Positions 1 through 11,502 of a stretch of DNA of 64,000 nt are shown here, in pieces. Below the pieces are notes generated by a model. That model was given only the letters and a program-made list of their open reading frames with translations, had not been told where the DNA came from and did no database searches. The position numbers and the translations under genes were made by a program. The DNA lies in the NCBI RefSeq assembly GCF_001499965.1, contig NZ_LQIT01000013.1, positions 1 to 64,000 on the forward strand, read 5' to 3'. How positions within the stretch are numbered: position 1 is the stretch's first letter; each line of letters opens with the position of its first letter. This DNA comes from Mycobacterium sp. GA-2829 (GTDB lineage Bacteria; Actinomycetota; Actinomycetes; Mycobacteriales; Mycobacteriaceae).

Positions 1-1301
1 CGGGGTTGGCCGGTGTCCTGGTCGGCCGGTGGGATCCAGTAGGTGCGGCCGTCGCCGGGGCGTTCGGTGGTGTAGCCGGTGTTGGCGATGAGTAGGTTGT
101 CGGGATGGCAGGCCAGCGCCATGGTGTTGATGTTGGTTTGGCCGTTGCCGGCGGCGAAGTCGTCGGTGTGGTGGGCTTCGGTGCCGTAGAACGGCACGGT
201 GCACTGGGGGTGGGTGCAGCCATGGTCGCGGGCGAAGAGCGCCAACCGCTGGGCTGTGGTGGCACACCGGCGGGCGCGGCCGAAGTAGAGGACCTCTTCG
301 TGGTGGTCGTCGAAGATCGCCAAATAATGCCGTGATTTTCCGGCCATGCGGATGAGGTCACGGATCGGTAGGCGGCTACCGCCGCCGGTGAACGCCCACC
401 CGGTCCCGCGTTCGAGGTCGGCGAGGCTGGCGTTGGCCACGATCGTCGCCGGGACGCCGGCGAGCTGGCCCATGGCGCCGGATTCGATGGCCAGGCGCAG
501 GGCGGTGGTCAACGCGTCGTGGTGGCGTTGACCGGTGGTGCGTTCGTCACGGCCGGAGACCTCAGCGACCACGGCGTCGTCGTGGGGCATGTTCACCCCG
601 GGGGCGCCGTATTTCTCGAGGGCGACTTCGAGGTAGGCGCGGGCTTCGGGGGTGATGTAGCCGGTGATGCGGCTCATGCCGTCGGCTTGTTGGCGGCCGA
701 GGGTGAATTCGCGGCGGCGCTGCATGGTGTCGTGGTCGGGTTCGGTGCCGTCCTGGTCGATGAACCCCATCAGCGCCTCGGCGACTTTGCGGAACTGGTC
801 GGGCCGCAGCACCCGGGCATGCCCGACGAGGTCGCGTTCGTAGTCGTCGCGGCGGGCAAACGACACCCAGGTGGGTAGTTTCTTGATGAAGTCCTGGATG
901 ATCCGCACGTGGGCGGTGCCGATGGCGCCTTCGGCGACCGCGGCGGCAGTGTGGGGCAGTTCGGGGCGCACGAATTGCCCGGTCAGCGTGTGCCTCGGAC
1001 CCAGCTGGCGGGTATCGGCGAGGCGTTCGCCGGCCTCGCGCAGCGACACCCGCAGCGTGTTGGCCAGGAGTTGTTTGTGCGAGGTGGCGCCGAAGTCGTT
1101 GGGGGCGGCTTCCATGACCCGGCTGGTCAATCGGTGCTCGACGGCCGGGAGTGCCCACAGGGCGGTCTTGATGCGGTCGAATTCGGCGAGCGCCTGCGCC
1201 GGGGTGAGGCCGTCGACGGAGGCCGCCTGCAGTTCGGCCGCGGCCGCCACCAGGTCGTCGACCGCGGTACCGAACGCTGCCACGACCGTCTGTCCATCCA
1301 T
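1..1301 (-). CDS. DUF222 / HNH endonuclease-signature protein (13E12 repeat family), 3' end cut by window edge
   Basis: About 433 residues are visible and the frame is still open at the window edge, so the C-terminus is missing. The N-terminal two thirds is a DUF222-type helical region. The C-terminal part carries an HNH-like zinc module: CTHPQC, then a double histidine (EAHHTDD), an asparagine-rich turn and a further cysteine-histidine pair (ACHPDN). These proteins are multicopy in mycobacteria (REP13E12 / 13E12 family) and are presumed nucleases with no firmly known target. The ATG at 1301 is chosen because it starts the conserved N-terminus and lies just below the SOS-like box. It is divergent from comF, a position where the mtrAB-lpqB-comF order of other mycobacteria would place lpqB, which suggests local insertion. 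The family call is firm; activity is inferred. Confidence 0.88.
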   Translation of the reverse strand, partial: MDGQTVVAAFGTAVDDLVAAAAELQAASVDGLTPAQALAEFDRIKTALWALPAVEHRLTSRVMEAAPNDFGATSHKQLLANTLRVSLREAGERLADTRQLGPRHTLTGQFVRPELPHTAAAVAEGAIGTAHVRIIQDFIKKLPTWVSFARRDDYERDLVGHARVLRPDQFRKVAEALMGFIDQDGTEPDHDTMQRRREFTLGRQQADGMSRITGYITPEARAYLEVALEKYGAPGVNMPHDDAVVAEVSGRDERTTGQRHHDALTTALRLAIESGAMGQLAGVPATIVANASLADLERGTGWAFTGGGSRLPIRDLIRMAGKSRHYLAIFDDHHEEVLYFGRARRCATTAQRLALFARDHGCTHPQCTVPFYGTEAHHTDDFAAGNGQTNINTMALACHPDNLLIANTGYTTERPGDGRTYWIPPADQDTGQP

Positions 1302-1304
1302 ATA

Positions 1305-1320
1305 TCGAACACTAGTGCGA
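1305..1320. promoter_or_regulatory. Candidate LexA SOS box for the DUF222/HNH gene
   Basis: The sequence TCGAAC-ACTA-GTGCGA matches the mycobacterial LexA box TCGAAC-N4-GTTCGA at 11 of 12 defined positions. It lies 3 bp upstream of the DUF222 ATG on the minus strand, where bound LexA would block transcription start. Several M. tuberculosis 13E12 genes are known members of the LexA regulon, which fits. Confidence 0.7.
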
Positions 1321-1371
1321 GGGTCTGACACGTAGGCGGTGGTGTCGGACCGTCCGCCGACACTGAGGGCC

Positions 1372-1986
1372 ATGCTCGACCTCGTGCTCCCGCTCGAGTG
1401 CGGTGGCTGCGGCCGACCCGCCACCCGTTGGTGTGCGCAGTGCGCCGCGACGTGGACCGTCCGCCCCGATGAACCGCATCTGGTCAGTCCACGCCTCGAC
1501 CCTGGCGTGCCGGTCTTCTCGCTGGGTCGCTATGCCGGACCGCGCCGCCGCGCGATCCTCGCCCTCAAGGAACGCGGCCGCACCGACCTCGTCGCACCGC
1601 TCGCGGACGCCCTGTGCGAGGCCGTCGCGCACCTGGCCGCCTGGGGGATCGTCGAGCCCGGCGTCCCGCTCATACCCGCCCCCACCCGGCGCATCGCGGC
1701 CCGCCGTCGCGGCGGCGACCCCGTCACACGGATGGCGAGGGCCGCGTCCGGCGACGTCGTCGTGGCGCTGCGGTCCAAGGCCCTCACCCGCGATTCGGTC
1801 GGGCTGTCGGTATCCGATCGCCAGCGCAACGTCGCCGACCGCATCAGGCTCGTGCGGCCCGTCCGCGGGGACGTGGTCCTCGTCGACGACATCGTCACCA
1901 CGGGCGCCACCGCAACGGAATCCGTCCGCGTGCTGCAAACCGCAGGCGCCCGGGTTGTGGCGGTGCTGACGCTCGCTCACGCGTGA
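1372..1986 (+). CDS. ComF-family phosphoribosyltransferase-like protein
   Basis: 204 residues. Four cysteines near the N-terminus (C10, C13, C21, C24) form the zinc-finger-like module of ComF proteins. The C-terminal half is a type I phosphoribosyltransferase fold with the PRPP-binding loop VVLVDDIVTTGATATES. ComF is tied to DNA uptake in competent bacteria; in mycobacteria its substrate is unknown. The gene equals Rv3242c by position, immediately before hpf. The ATG at 1372 is preferred over an in-frame GTG at 1339 because a GAGGG lies just upstream and the family N-terminus begins here. It stops 289 bp before hpf. Confidence 0.85.
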   Translation: MLDLVLPLECGGCGRPATRWCAQCAATWTVRPDEPHLVSPRLDPGVPVFSLGRYAGPRRRAILALKERGRTDLVAPLADALCEAVAHLAAWGIVEPGVPLIPAPTRRIAARRRGGDPVTRMARAASGDVVVALRSKALTRDSVGLSVSDRQRNVADRIRLVRPVRGDVVLVDDIVTTGATATESVRVLQTAGARVVAVLTLAHA

Positions 1987-2141
1987 TCGTGAAGGCCCGC
2001 GGATCAATCGATCGTGAAGAACTTGAAACAGTATCGAGAACCACTGGCCGACCCGGTGAACAACGACTACCTTCGGTCTTAACAACCCGTGTATTCACGG
2101 CAGGCGCTCAACACGATGCGCCGACTTCGCCGCACAACGGT

Positions 2142-2241
2142 AGGAGGTGACAGTCGACACCTTGCGCCGGTGAGCCGCGGCAGTTTTCCGCGATACCCGA
2201 GTCTCGTCGGCGCGTTCCGTGACAGGTCCGGCACGCAATAG
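2142..2241 (+). promoter_or_regulatory. hpf leader: full-length Shine-Dalgarno without a matching start, and a possible 23-codon upstream ORF
   Basis: AGGAGGTGA at 2142-2150 pairs with nine bases of the 16S rRNA 3' end, but no start codon lies 5-9 nt downstream. A GTG at 2170 opens a 23-codon frame ending at TAG 2239-2241, 34 bp before hpf; it is 22 nt from the SD, too far for normal use. The rest of 1987-2275 shows no convincing gene. It may be a leader that affects hpf translation, or chance. Confidence 0.35.
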
Positions 2242-2275
2242 GCGTGCGACGCGAAAGAGAAACGAGTTGCCAAGT

Positions 2276-2959
2276 ATGTCAACGCATTCCATGGAAACTG
2301 ACCGCACGATGGTGATCGAGGACGAAGCGCCCGCCGAGGCGACGAACGCCGAGGTCGTCGTCAAAGGCCGCAACGTCGAGATTCCCGATCACTTCCGCAT
2401 CTACGTCGCCGAGAAGCTCGCGAGACTGGAAAGGTTCGACCGCAGCATCTACCTCTTCGACGTCGAACTCGACCACGAGAAGAACCGCCGCCAGCGCAAG
2501 AACTGTCAGCACGTGGAGATCACCGCGCGCGGACGCGGTCCGGTGGTCCGGGGCGAGGCCTGTGCAGACAGCTTCTACGCCGCCTTCGAGGCGGCGGTGA
2601 GCAAACTCGAGAATCGACTGCGCCGTAGCAAGGACCGCCGCAAGATCCACTACGGCGACAAGCGCCCGGTATCGGTGGCCGAGGCCACCGCGGCAACGGT
2701 CCCGGTCGGCGAGGAGAACACCGCGCCCGCCGACGCAGAGGCCGGCACGCTCGACGGGCTCGCCCTCGATGATCACGAACCGGGACGCATCGTTCGCGTC
2801 AAGGACCACCCCGCGACCCCGATGACGGTGGACGACGCGCTGTCACAGATGGAACTCGTCGGTCACGACTTCTTCCTCTTCCACGACAAGGAGACCGACA
2901 AGGCCACGGTGGTCTACCGCAGGCACGCCTACGACTACGGGCTGATCCGGCTCGCCTGA
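2276..2959 (+). CDS. hpf: Long-form ribosome hibernation promoting factor (mycobacterial protein Y)
   Basis: 227 residues, the long HPF architecture. Residues about 25-130 are the S30AE/YfiA domain, rich in basic residues near its end (RRSKDRRKIHYGDK). Residues about 168-227 are the C-terminal dimerisation domain ending HAYDYGLIRLA. The protein binds the 30S decoding region and stabilises inactive ribosomes in starvation or zinc limitation; this is the orthologue by position of Rv3241c and, from memory, of the M. smegmatis Mpy protein. The ATG at 2276 is taken because family homology begins soon after it; an in-frame GTG at 2219 would add 19 unlike residues. It sits between comF and secA1, the usual mycobacterial order. 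Confidence 0.93.
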   Translation: MSTHSMETDRTMVIEDEAPAEATNAEVVVKGRNVEIPDHFRIYVAEKLARLERFDRSIYLFDVELDHEKNRRQRKNCQHVEITARGRGPVVRGEACADSFYAAFEAAVSKLENRLRRSKDRRKIHYGDKRPVSVAEATAATVPVGEENTAPADAEAGTLDGLALDDHEPGRIVRVKDHPATPMTVDDALSQMELVGHDFFLFHDKETDKATVVYRRHAYDYGLIRLA

Positions 2960-2972
2960 ACCCGCCCACCCG

Positions 2973-3001
2973 ACCCCGCGGCGGCACGCCCGCCGCGGGG
3001 T
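2973..3001. terminator. Hairpin terminator between hpf and secA1
   Basis: A perfect 12-bp GC-rich stem, ACCCCGCGGCGG and its complement at 2990-3001, closes on a 5-nt loop 13 bp after the hpf stop codon. No U-tract follows, which is usual for mycobacterial terminators. Confidence 0.6.
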
Positions 3002-3082
3002 TCGTCGTGCGGGAAGACGGGATTGCCAGGCGCGACCTCTACCATGGGACAGGTCTGATACCTCAACCCACAGGGGAAATCC

Positions 3083-5926
<2,844 letters not shown>

Positions 5927-5927
5927 G

Positions 5928-6422
5928 TCACCCGATCTGCAGGGCCACCACCTGCCAACGGCCGGTACCGGTGAGCTCCACCCTGGCGGCGATCGCGCGG
6001 ACGCGGTCGCCGCGGGTGTAGGTCGCCGACACCTCCACTGCCGCCGGGCCCGCGCTGCGCAACCGCACGCGGCGCAGCTTGGCGGCGCTGGGGTGGCGCA
6101 CCCGGCACAGGGCGCCGACGGTGTCGAGCACCTGGGGCGCCACGACCGGCTTGAGGTGCATCAGCGGACGGCGGCGGTCGAGGACCTCGAGGACGCGGCG
6201 CAGCGCCAGGTCGGCGAACGCGCCTGCCGCGGGCGGGGCGACGGATTCGGTCACCTCGCGCCGGGGCGCGGGCCGCAGCAGCCGAGGACTCCGGCGGTGC
6301 AGCGCCGCCGGGGACGGGGCCGGACACGGCGCAGGCGGGAACGCAACGGGCGCAGGTTCGTAGTCGACCACCGGCGAGGTGAACGACGGACGTTCTGCGT
6401 TCGGGGGCGATGACTGGGTCAC
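5928..6422 (-). CDS. Proline/arginine-rich Rv3235-like protein of unknown function
   Basis: 164 residues. The first third is low-complexity and rich in proline; the second half is a compact domain with helix FADLALRRVLEVLDRR and alternating strands ending GRWQVVALQIG, like the actinobacterial Rv3235 family. No catalytic motif is seen. The GTG at 6422 is chosen because GGAGA lies 6 nt upstream; an in-frame GTG at 6506 would add 28 residues. It runs convergently against secA1 with stop codons one base apart. Function is unknown. Confidence 0.65.
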   Translation of the reverse strand: MTQSSPPNAERPSFTSPVVDYEPAPVAFPPAPCPAPSPAALHRRSPRLLRPAPRREVTESVAPPAAGAFADLALRRVLEVLDRRRPLMHLKPVVAPQVLDTVGALCRVRHPSAAKLRRVRLRSAGPAAVEVSATYTRGDRVRAIAARVELTGTGRWQVVALQIG

Positions 6423-6598
6423 GGGCACTCTCCGGCTCGGCGCGGCGGGACAGGACAACCGTCTGCTGGAGAGGAACAGACCGCTCCATCGTCGCACGGT
6501 TCTCACCTGGTCGTGAGCACCCGTGATGCGGCTCTTCAGTTGCTGCCGCTACGGTGGCGGGAAAATCAGCGGGGCGAAGAATCAGGGGGCGGCGTCGG

Positions 6599-8005
6599 AT
6601 GGTGACCAGGTTGTCGGCATCGGACGCCGAGTTCTACCGGCTCGAGGACACCGCGACGCCGATGTACGTCGGCACGCTGTCGATTCTGCGCAAGCCGCGC
6701 AGCGGGCTGAGCTACGAAACGTTGCTGCACACCGTCGAGCAGCGTTTGCCCCAGATCCCGCGGTACCGGCAGAAGGTCCGCGAGGTGACGCTGGGCCTGG
6801 CGCGGCCCGTGTGGATCGACGACCGCGACTTCGACATCACCTACCACATCCGTCGCTCGGCTCTGCCGTCCCCGGGCAGCGACGCCCAACTGCACGACCT
6901 CGTCGCCCGCCTGGGGTCTCGCCCGCTCGACCGGTCCCGCCCGCTGTGGGAGATGTACCTCGTCGAGGGGCTGGCGAAGAACCGGGTCGCGATCTACACC
7001 AAGACCCACCAGGCACTGGTCAACGGGATGACCGCCCTGGAGGTCGGCCACGTCATCGCCGACCGCACGCAGAAGTCGCCGGAGTTCGGTGAGGACATCT
7101 GGATCCCCGCGCGCGAACCCAGCGACCGTGCGCTGCTGCTCGGGGCGGTCGGGGAGTGGATCACCCGGCCCGCCGATCAACTCTCGGCGGTGCGGTCCGC
7201 GATCAGCGACCTGACCAACTCCGAACAGCTCGTCGCCGCGGGACACCGCGTCGCCGACGTGGCCCGCACCCTGTCCCGGGGCACCGCCCCGAGCAGCCCG
7301 CTCAACACGACCGTGTCGCGCAACCGGCGGTTCACCGTCGCCGGGCACCACCTCGACGACTACCGCACGGTGCGGGCGCGCTACGACTGCGACATCAACG
7401 ACGTCGTGCTGGCCGTGATCGCCGGGGCGTTGCGCAACTGGCTGCTCTCCCGTGGGGAGCCCGTCACGCCGACGGCGACCGTGCGGGCGATGGCGCCGAT
7501 GTCGGTCTACCCCGACGCCGAGATCGACTCGTCGGGGCCGGGGCAGGCGATCAGCCAGGTGTCGCCGTTCCTGGTCGACCTGCCGGTGGGGGAGGGCAAT
7601 GCGGTGGTGCGCCTGTCGCAGATCGCCCACGCGACCGAATCGCATCCGACCGCGGCCAGCCTCGTCGACGCCAGGACCATCGTCACGCTGTCGGGGTTCG
7701 CGCCACCGACGTTGCACGCCATGGGAATCCGTGTCGCCACCACGTTCAACGCGCGACAGTTCAACCTGCTCATCACCAACGTGCCCGGGGCGCAGAAGCA
7801 GATGTTCGTCGCGGGCACCAAACTGCTCGAGACGTACGCCGTTCCGCCGCTGCTGCGCAACCAGGTGCTCGCGATCGGCGTCACCTCTTACAACGGGGAG
7901 CTGTACTTCGGGATCAACGCCGACCGGGATGCGATGAGCGACGTCGACGTGCTGCCCGCACTGCTCACCGAATCGCTGGAGGAGTTGCTGGAAGCCGCAC
8001 GGTGA
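6599..8005 (+). CDS. Wax ester synthase / diacylglycerol acyltransferase-like protein (Tgs3-like)
   Basis: 468 residues, typical for bacterial WS/DGAT. The N-terminus MVTRLSASDAEFYRLEDTAT and the PLWEMYLVEGL and NVPG blocks are diagnostic. These enzymes esterify acyl-CoA to diacylglycerol or long alcohols for storage lipid. The catalytic HHxxxDG is replaced here by HQALVNG (H137, Q138, N142, G143), so the second histidine and the aspartate are lost and acyltransferase activity is doubtful. Its position matches the Rv3233c/Rv3234c region. The ATG at 6599 is chosen on the conserved N-terminus; a GTG directly follows it. It is divergent from the Rv3235-like gene. Confidence 0.85.
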   Translation: MVTRLSASDAEFYRLEDTATPMYVGTLSILRKPRSGLSYETLLHTVEQRLPQIPRYRQKVREVTLGLARPVWIDDRDFDITYHIRRSALPSPGSDAQLHDLVARLGSRPLDRSRPLWEMYLVEGLAKNRVAIYTKTHQALVNGMTALEVGHVIADRTQKSPEFGEDIWIPAREPSDRALLLGAVGEWITRPADQLSAVRSAISDLTNSEQLVAAGHRVADVARTLSRGTAPSSPLNTTVSRNRRFTVAGHHLDDYRTVRARYDCDINDVVLAVIAGALRNWLLSRGEPVTPTATVRAMAPMSVYPDAEIDSSGPGQAISQVSPFLVDLPVGEGNAVVRLSQIAHATESHPTAASLVDARTIVTLSGFAPPTLHAMGIRVATTFNARQFNLLITNVPGAQKQMFVAGTKLLETYAVPPLLRNQVLAIGVTSYNGELYFGINADRDAMSDVDVLPALLTESLEELLEAAR

Positions 8006-8065
8006 CCCGATCGTTGCCGTCGAGGCATTGACGGGACCGATCCGGTGGCGTCGTATGGTCAGACC

Positions 8066-9808
8066 ATGACGGTCAACTCCGAGAAGAACAACGAGAAGAC
8101 CCCTCGACGCGGTGTGAACAAGGCGATCAAGTCGCCCACCGACGAAGCGATCCCGCATCCCATCCTCGACCTGCCGGTCGAGGAGGAGGCCTACACCGGC
8201 TCGCGCGGCCTGGACTGGGTGGTCTTCGGGGTCACCGCCGTCATCGCCGTGGCGTTCCTGGTGTGGGGCTTCGTCAGCACCGATTCGCTGGCCACCGCCT
8301 CGGGCGATGCGCTGACGTGGGTGATGAACAACACCGGCTGGCTCTTCGTGCTCACCGCGTCGGCGTTCGTGCTGTTCGTGCTGTGGCTGGCGCTCGGCCG
8401 GTTCGGCAACATCCCGCTCGGCCGCGACGACGAGGAACCCGAATTCCGCAGCATCTCGTGGGTTGCGATGATGTTCAGCGCCGGTATGGGCATCGGACTG
8501 ATGTTCTTCGGCGTCGCCGAACCGCTGACCCATTTCGCGACGCCGCCTCCGGGGGTCGGACCGGAGGGCGGTTCGGAGGCTGTCCAGTCGGCGATGGCCA
8601 CCACGCTGTTCCACTGGACGCTGCATCCGTGGGCGATCTACGCCGTCGTCGGCCTGGCCATCGCCTACGGCGTCTACCGCAAGGGTCGCCTGCAGTTGAT
8701 CAGCGCGGCGTTCGAACCGCTGCTCGGATCCCGCGCCAACGGACCGTGGGGCAAGGTCATCGACATGCTGGCGATCTTCGCCACGCTGTTCGGTTCGGCG
8801 GCCTCATTGGGCTTGGGCGCGCTGCAGATCCGCAGCGGCCTGCAGATCGTCGCCGGTATCGGCGAGACCGGCAACACCGTGCTGATCGTGATCATCACGG
8901 TGCTGACCGTCGCCTTCGTGCTGTCGGCGGTGTCCGGGGTGGCCCGCGGCATCCAGTGGCTGTCGAACATCAACATGGTGCTCGCGGTGCTGCTGGCGTT
9001 GTTCATCTTCGTCGTCGGCCCGACAGTGTTCATCCTCAACCTGCTGCCGACGTCGATCGGCAGTTATGCCGCCGACCTGGCGATGATGTCCGCGCGCACC
9101 GGCGCCGAGGGCGTCGACGTCGACGCGTGGCTGCAGTCGTGGACGATCTTCTACTGGGCCTGGTGGATCTCGTGGACCCCGTTCGTCGGCATGTTCATCG
9201 CGCGCATCTCCCGCGGCCGCACCATCCGGCAGTTCGTCACCGGTGTGCTGCTCGTGCCGAGCCTGGTGTCGCTGGTGTGGTTCTGCATCCTCGGCGGTGC
9301 GGCGATCAACACCCAGCAGAACGGGGTCGACCTCGCCGGCGAGGGCAGCAACGAGGAACAGCTCTTCACGCTGCTCGGGCAGTTTCCGATCGCGACCGTG
9401 GCCAGCATTCTGGTGATGGTGCTGGTGGCGATCTTCTTCGTCTCGGGCGCCGACGCCGCCTCGATCGTCATGGGGTCGCTCTCGGAACGCGGCACGATCA
9501 AACCGTCCCGCGGCACCGTCATCTTCTGGGGCGTGACGACGGGTGCGGTCGCGGCGGTGATGCTGCTGGTCGGCGGGGAGGACGCGCTCACCGGTCTGCA
9601 GACCATCACGATCATCGCGGCGCTGCCGTTCGTGCTCGTGATGGTCGGGTTGGCCGTCGCGCTGGTCAAGGACCTGCGTAAGGATCCGCTCGTGGTGCGC
9701 AAGAAGTACGCCGCCGACGCCGTCGACAGCGCCGTGATCCACGGTGTGATCGAACACGGCGACGACTTCATCATCTCCGTCGAGAAGGATCCCGACGCCC
9801 GTAGCTAG
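8066..9808 (+). CDS. BCCT-family betaine/choline/carnitine transporter
   Basis: 580 residues with about 12 membrane segments and hydrophilic charged ends, as in BetP and OpuD. The family signatures GMGIGLMFFGVAEPLTHF and WWISWTPFVGMFIARISRGR are both clear. BCCT carriers import glycine betaine or related trimethylammonium solutes with Na+ or H+, often for osmoprotection; the exact substrate cannot be read. The ATG at 8066 lies 6 nt below a TATGGT hexamer at 8054-8059, fitting a leaderless mRNA, and is preferred to a GTG at 8045. It lies between the WS/DGAT gene and the DUF6912 gene, a site without a transporter in M. tuberculosis as I recall it. Confidence 0.9.
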   Translation: MTVNSEKNNEKTPRRGVNKAIKSPTDEAIPHPILDLPVEEEAYTGSRGLDWVVFGVTAVIAVAFLVWGFVSTDSLATASGDALTWVMNNTGWLFVLTASAFVLFVLWLALGRFGNIPLGRDDEEPEFRSISWVAMMFSAGMGIGLMFFGVAEPLTHFATPPPGVGPEGGSEAVQSAMATTLFHWTLHPWAIYAVVGLAIAYGVYRKGRLQLISAAFEPLLGSRANGPWGKVIDMLAIFATLFGSAASLGLGALQIRSGLQIVAGIGETGNTVLIVIITVLTVAFVLSAVSGVARGIQWLSNINMVLAVLLALFIFVVGPTVFILNLLPTSIGSYAADLAMMSARTGAEGVDVDAWLQSWTIFYWAWWISWTPFVGMFIARISRGRTIRQFVTGVLLVPSLVSLVWFCILGGAAINTQQNGVDLAGEGSNEEQLFTLLGQFPIATVASILVMVLVAIFFVSGADAASIVMGSLSERGTIKPSRGTVIFWGVTTGAVAAVMLLVGGEDALTGLQTITIIAALPFVLVMVGLAVALVKDLRKDPLVVRKKYAADAVDSAVIHGVIEHGDDFIISVEKDPDARS

Positions 9809-9817
9809 TCTCGCGGG

Positions 9818-10318
9818 ATGCGCGTCTACATCCCGGCGACACTCGCCATGCTCCAGCAGCTCGTCGCCGAACGCTCGCTCCGGGCGGTGAACGGCACCGC
9901 GTTCGCGGTCACCCCGACGCTGCGCGAGGCCTACGCCGAAGGCGACGACGACGAACTCGCCGAGGTGGCGCTGCGCGATGCGGCGTTGGCCTCGCTGCGG
10001 TTGCTGGCCGCCGACGAGGGCGCCGCGACGCTGCCCCCGCGGCGGGCGGTGCTGGTCGCCGACGTCGAGGGGGCCGCCGCTCGCCCCGACCTCGACGATG
10101 CCGTCGTGCGGCTGACCGGCCCGGTCGACTACGCCGACGTCATCGCGGCGTATGTGGACAACGCGGATGCCGAAAGCGCCGTGAAGCTGGCGGTCAACGC
10201 CGTCGACGTCGCCGACTTCGGGGACGAGGACGCTGAACTCACCGTGGGCGACGCGCAGGACCACGACCTGGCCTGGTACGCCCCGCAGGAACTGCCGTTC
10301 CTGCTCGAGCTGCTCTAG
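9818..10318 (+). CDS. DUF6912-type conserved protein (Rv3231c-like)
   Basis: 166 residues, soluble, acidic and alanine-rich, starting MRVYIPATLAMLQQL and ending WYAPQELPFLLELL, the pattern of the small actinobacterial Rv3231c family. No enzyme motif is seen. The ATG lies 6 nt below TAGTCT (9806-9811), a good -10 hexamer that overlaps the stop codon of the transporter gene, so a leaderless transcript is likely. It directly precedes the desaturase reductase gene. Function is unknown. Confidence 0.7.
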   Translation: MRVYIPATLAMLQQLVAERSLRAVNGTAFAVTPTLREAYAEGDDDELAEVALRDAALASLRLLAADEGAATLPPRRAVLVADVEGAAARPDLDDAVVRLTGPVDYADVIAAYVDNADAESAVKLAVNAVDVADFGDEDAELTVGDAQDHDLAWYAPQELPFLLELL

Positions 10319-10325
10319 GAGTAGA

Positions 10326-10352
10326 TACGGGACCGTAAGTTACGGTACCGTA
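10326..10352. promoter_or_regulatory. Tandem operator over the -10 of the desaturase-reductase gene
   Basis: Two copies of TACGGnACCGTA, at 10326-10337 (imperfect) and 10341-10352 (perfect 12-bp palindrome), lie 15 bp apart. TACCGT at 10346-10351 fits a TANNNT -10 with a start point at the ATG (10358). The same motif and phasing recur before desA3, so one repressor, probably of TetR type, likely controls both. Confidence 0.6.
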
Positions 10353-10357
10353 GGTTC

Positions 10358-11488
10358 ATGGCCAAGAGTCACATCAAAGTCTCGGCCAAAGTCGCCGACA
10401 CCGTGCGCCCCCAGGTGACCGCCAGGCATCCCGCGCTCAACGCCTTGCGCAACATCGCCGCGAAGATCACCACCCCGCTGCTGCCCGACGATTACCTGCA
10501 GCTGGCCAATCCGCTGTGGTCGGCGCGCGAACTGCGCGGCCGCATCGTCGACGTGCGGCGTGAGACCGAGGACTCGGCGACGCTGGTGATCAAACCGGGG
10601 TGGGGGTTCACCTTCGACTACCAGCCCGGGCAGTACATCGGCATCGGGCTGCTCGTCGACGGACGCTGGCGGTGGCGCAGCTACTCGCTGACCTCGAGTC
10701 CGCGCAGCGCCGGTCGCACGATCTCCATCACGGTCAAGGCCATGCCCGAGGGCTTCCTGTCGACGCATCTCGTCGGCGGGGTGGCGCCCGGCACGATCGT
10801 GCGGTTGGCCGCGCCGCAGGGCAACTTCGTGATGCCCGACCCGGCGCCGGCCAAGGTGCTGTTCCTCACCGGCGGCTCCGGCATCACCCCGGTCATGTCG
10901 ATGCTGCGCACGCTGCAGCGCCGCGATCAGATCACCGACATCGTCCACGTGCACTCCGCACCGACCGAATCCGACGTGATGTTCGGCGGCGAACTGGCCG
11001 CGCTGCAGGACAAGCACGACAGCTACACCTTGCAGCTGCGGCTGACCCGTACACAGGGCCGCCTCGACCTGTCCCGGCTCGACGAACTCGTCCCCGACTG
11101 GCGGGAGCGCCAGACCTGGGCGTGCGGGCCCGAAGGCATGCTCGACGACGCCGAGAAGGTGTGGGAGCAGGCCGGCGTCGCCGAGGCCCTGCATCTGGAA
11201 CGGTTCGCGGTCACGAAGGCCGCGCCCCACGGTGCGGGCGGCACGGTGGAGTTCGCGCGCAGCGGTAAGACCCTCGACGTCGACGCGGCCACGTCGCTGA
11301 TGGACGCCGGCGAACAGGTGGGCATCCAGATGCCGTTCGGTTGCCGGATGGGGATCTGCCAGTCATGTGTAGTCGGCTTGATCGACGGGCATGTCCGGGA
11401 TCTACGGACCGGTACGGAACACGAGGCGGGCAGCCGGATCCAGACCTGCGTCTCGGCCGCCTCCGGCGATTGCGTTCTGGACGTTTAG
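10358..11488 (+). CDS. Ferredoxin reductase-type electron donor of the DesA3 desaturase (Rv3230c-like)
   Basis: 376 residues. An FAD-binding domain with RSYSLTSSP, an NAD(P)-binding domain with [15 protein letters not shown] and CGPEGML, then a C-terminal plant-type [2Fe-2S] ferredoxin domain with CRMGICQSC and a late cysteine in IQTCVSA. In M. tuberculosis the orthologue passes electrons from NADPH to DesA3 for stearoyl-CoA delta-9 desaturation. The next gene is desA3, 69 bp downstream, with its own copy of the operator. No Shine-Dalgarno precedes the ATG; a leaderless start is likely. Confidence 0.92.
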   Translation: MAKSHIKVSAKVADTVRPQVTARHPALNALRNIAAKITTPLLPDDYLQLANPLWSARELRGRIVDVRRETEDSATLVIKPGWGFTFDYQPGQYIGIGLLVDGRWRWRSYSLTSSPRSAGRTISITVKAMPEGFLSTHLVGGVAPGTIVRLAAPQGNFVMPDPAPAKVLFLTGGSGITPVMSMLRTLQRRDQITDIVHVHSAPTESDVMFGGELAALQDKHDSYTLQLRLTRTQGRLDLSRLDELVPDWRERQTWACGPEGMLDDAEKVWEQAGVAEALHLERFAVTKAAPHGAGGTVEFARSGKTLDVDAATSLMDAGEQVGIQMPFGCRMGICQSCVVGLIDGHVRDLRTGTEHEAGSRIQTCVSAASGDCVLDV

Positions 11489-11502
11489 CAGTTACCCACT
11501 GG

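Noticed and set aside
6566..8626. 686-codon minus-strand frame across the WS/DGAT and BCCT genes
   Set aside because: It crosses two real genes on the other strand and its product is a low-complexity R/G/H/D-rich sequence.
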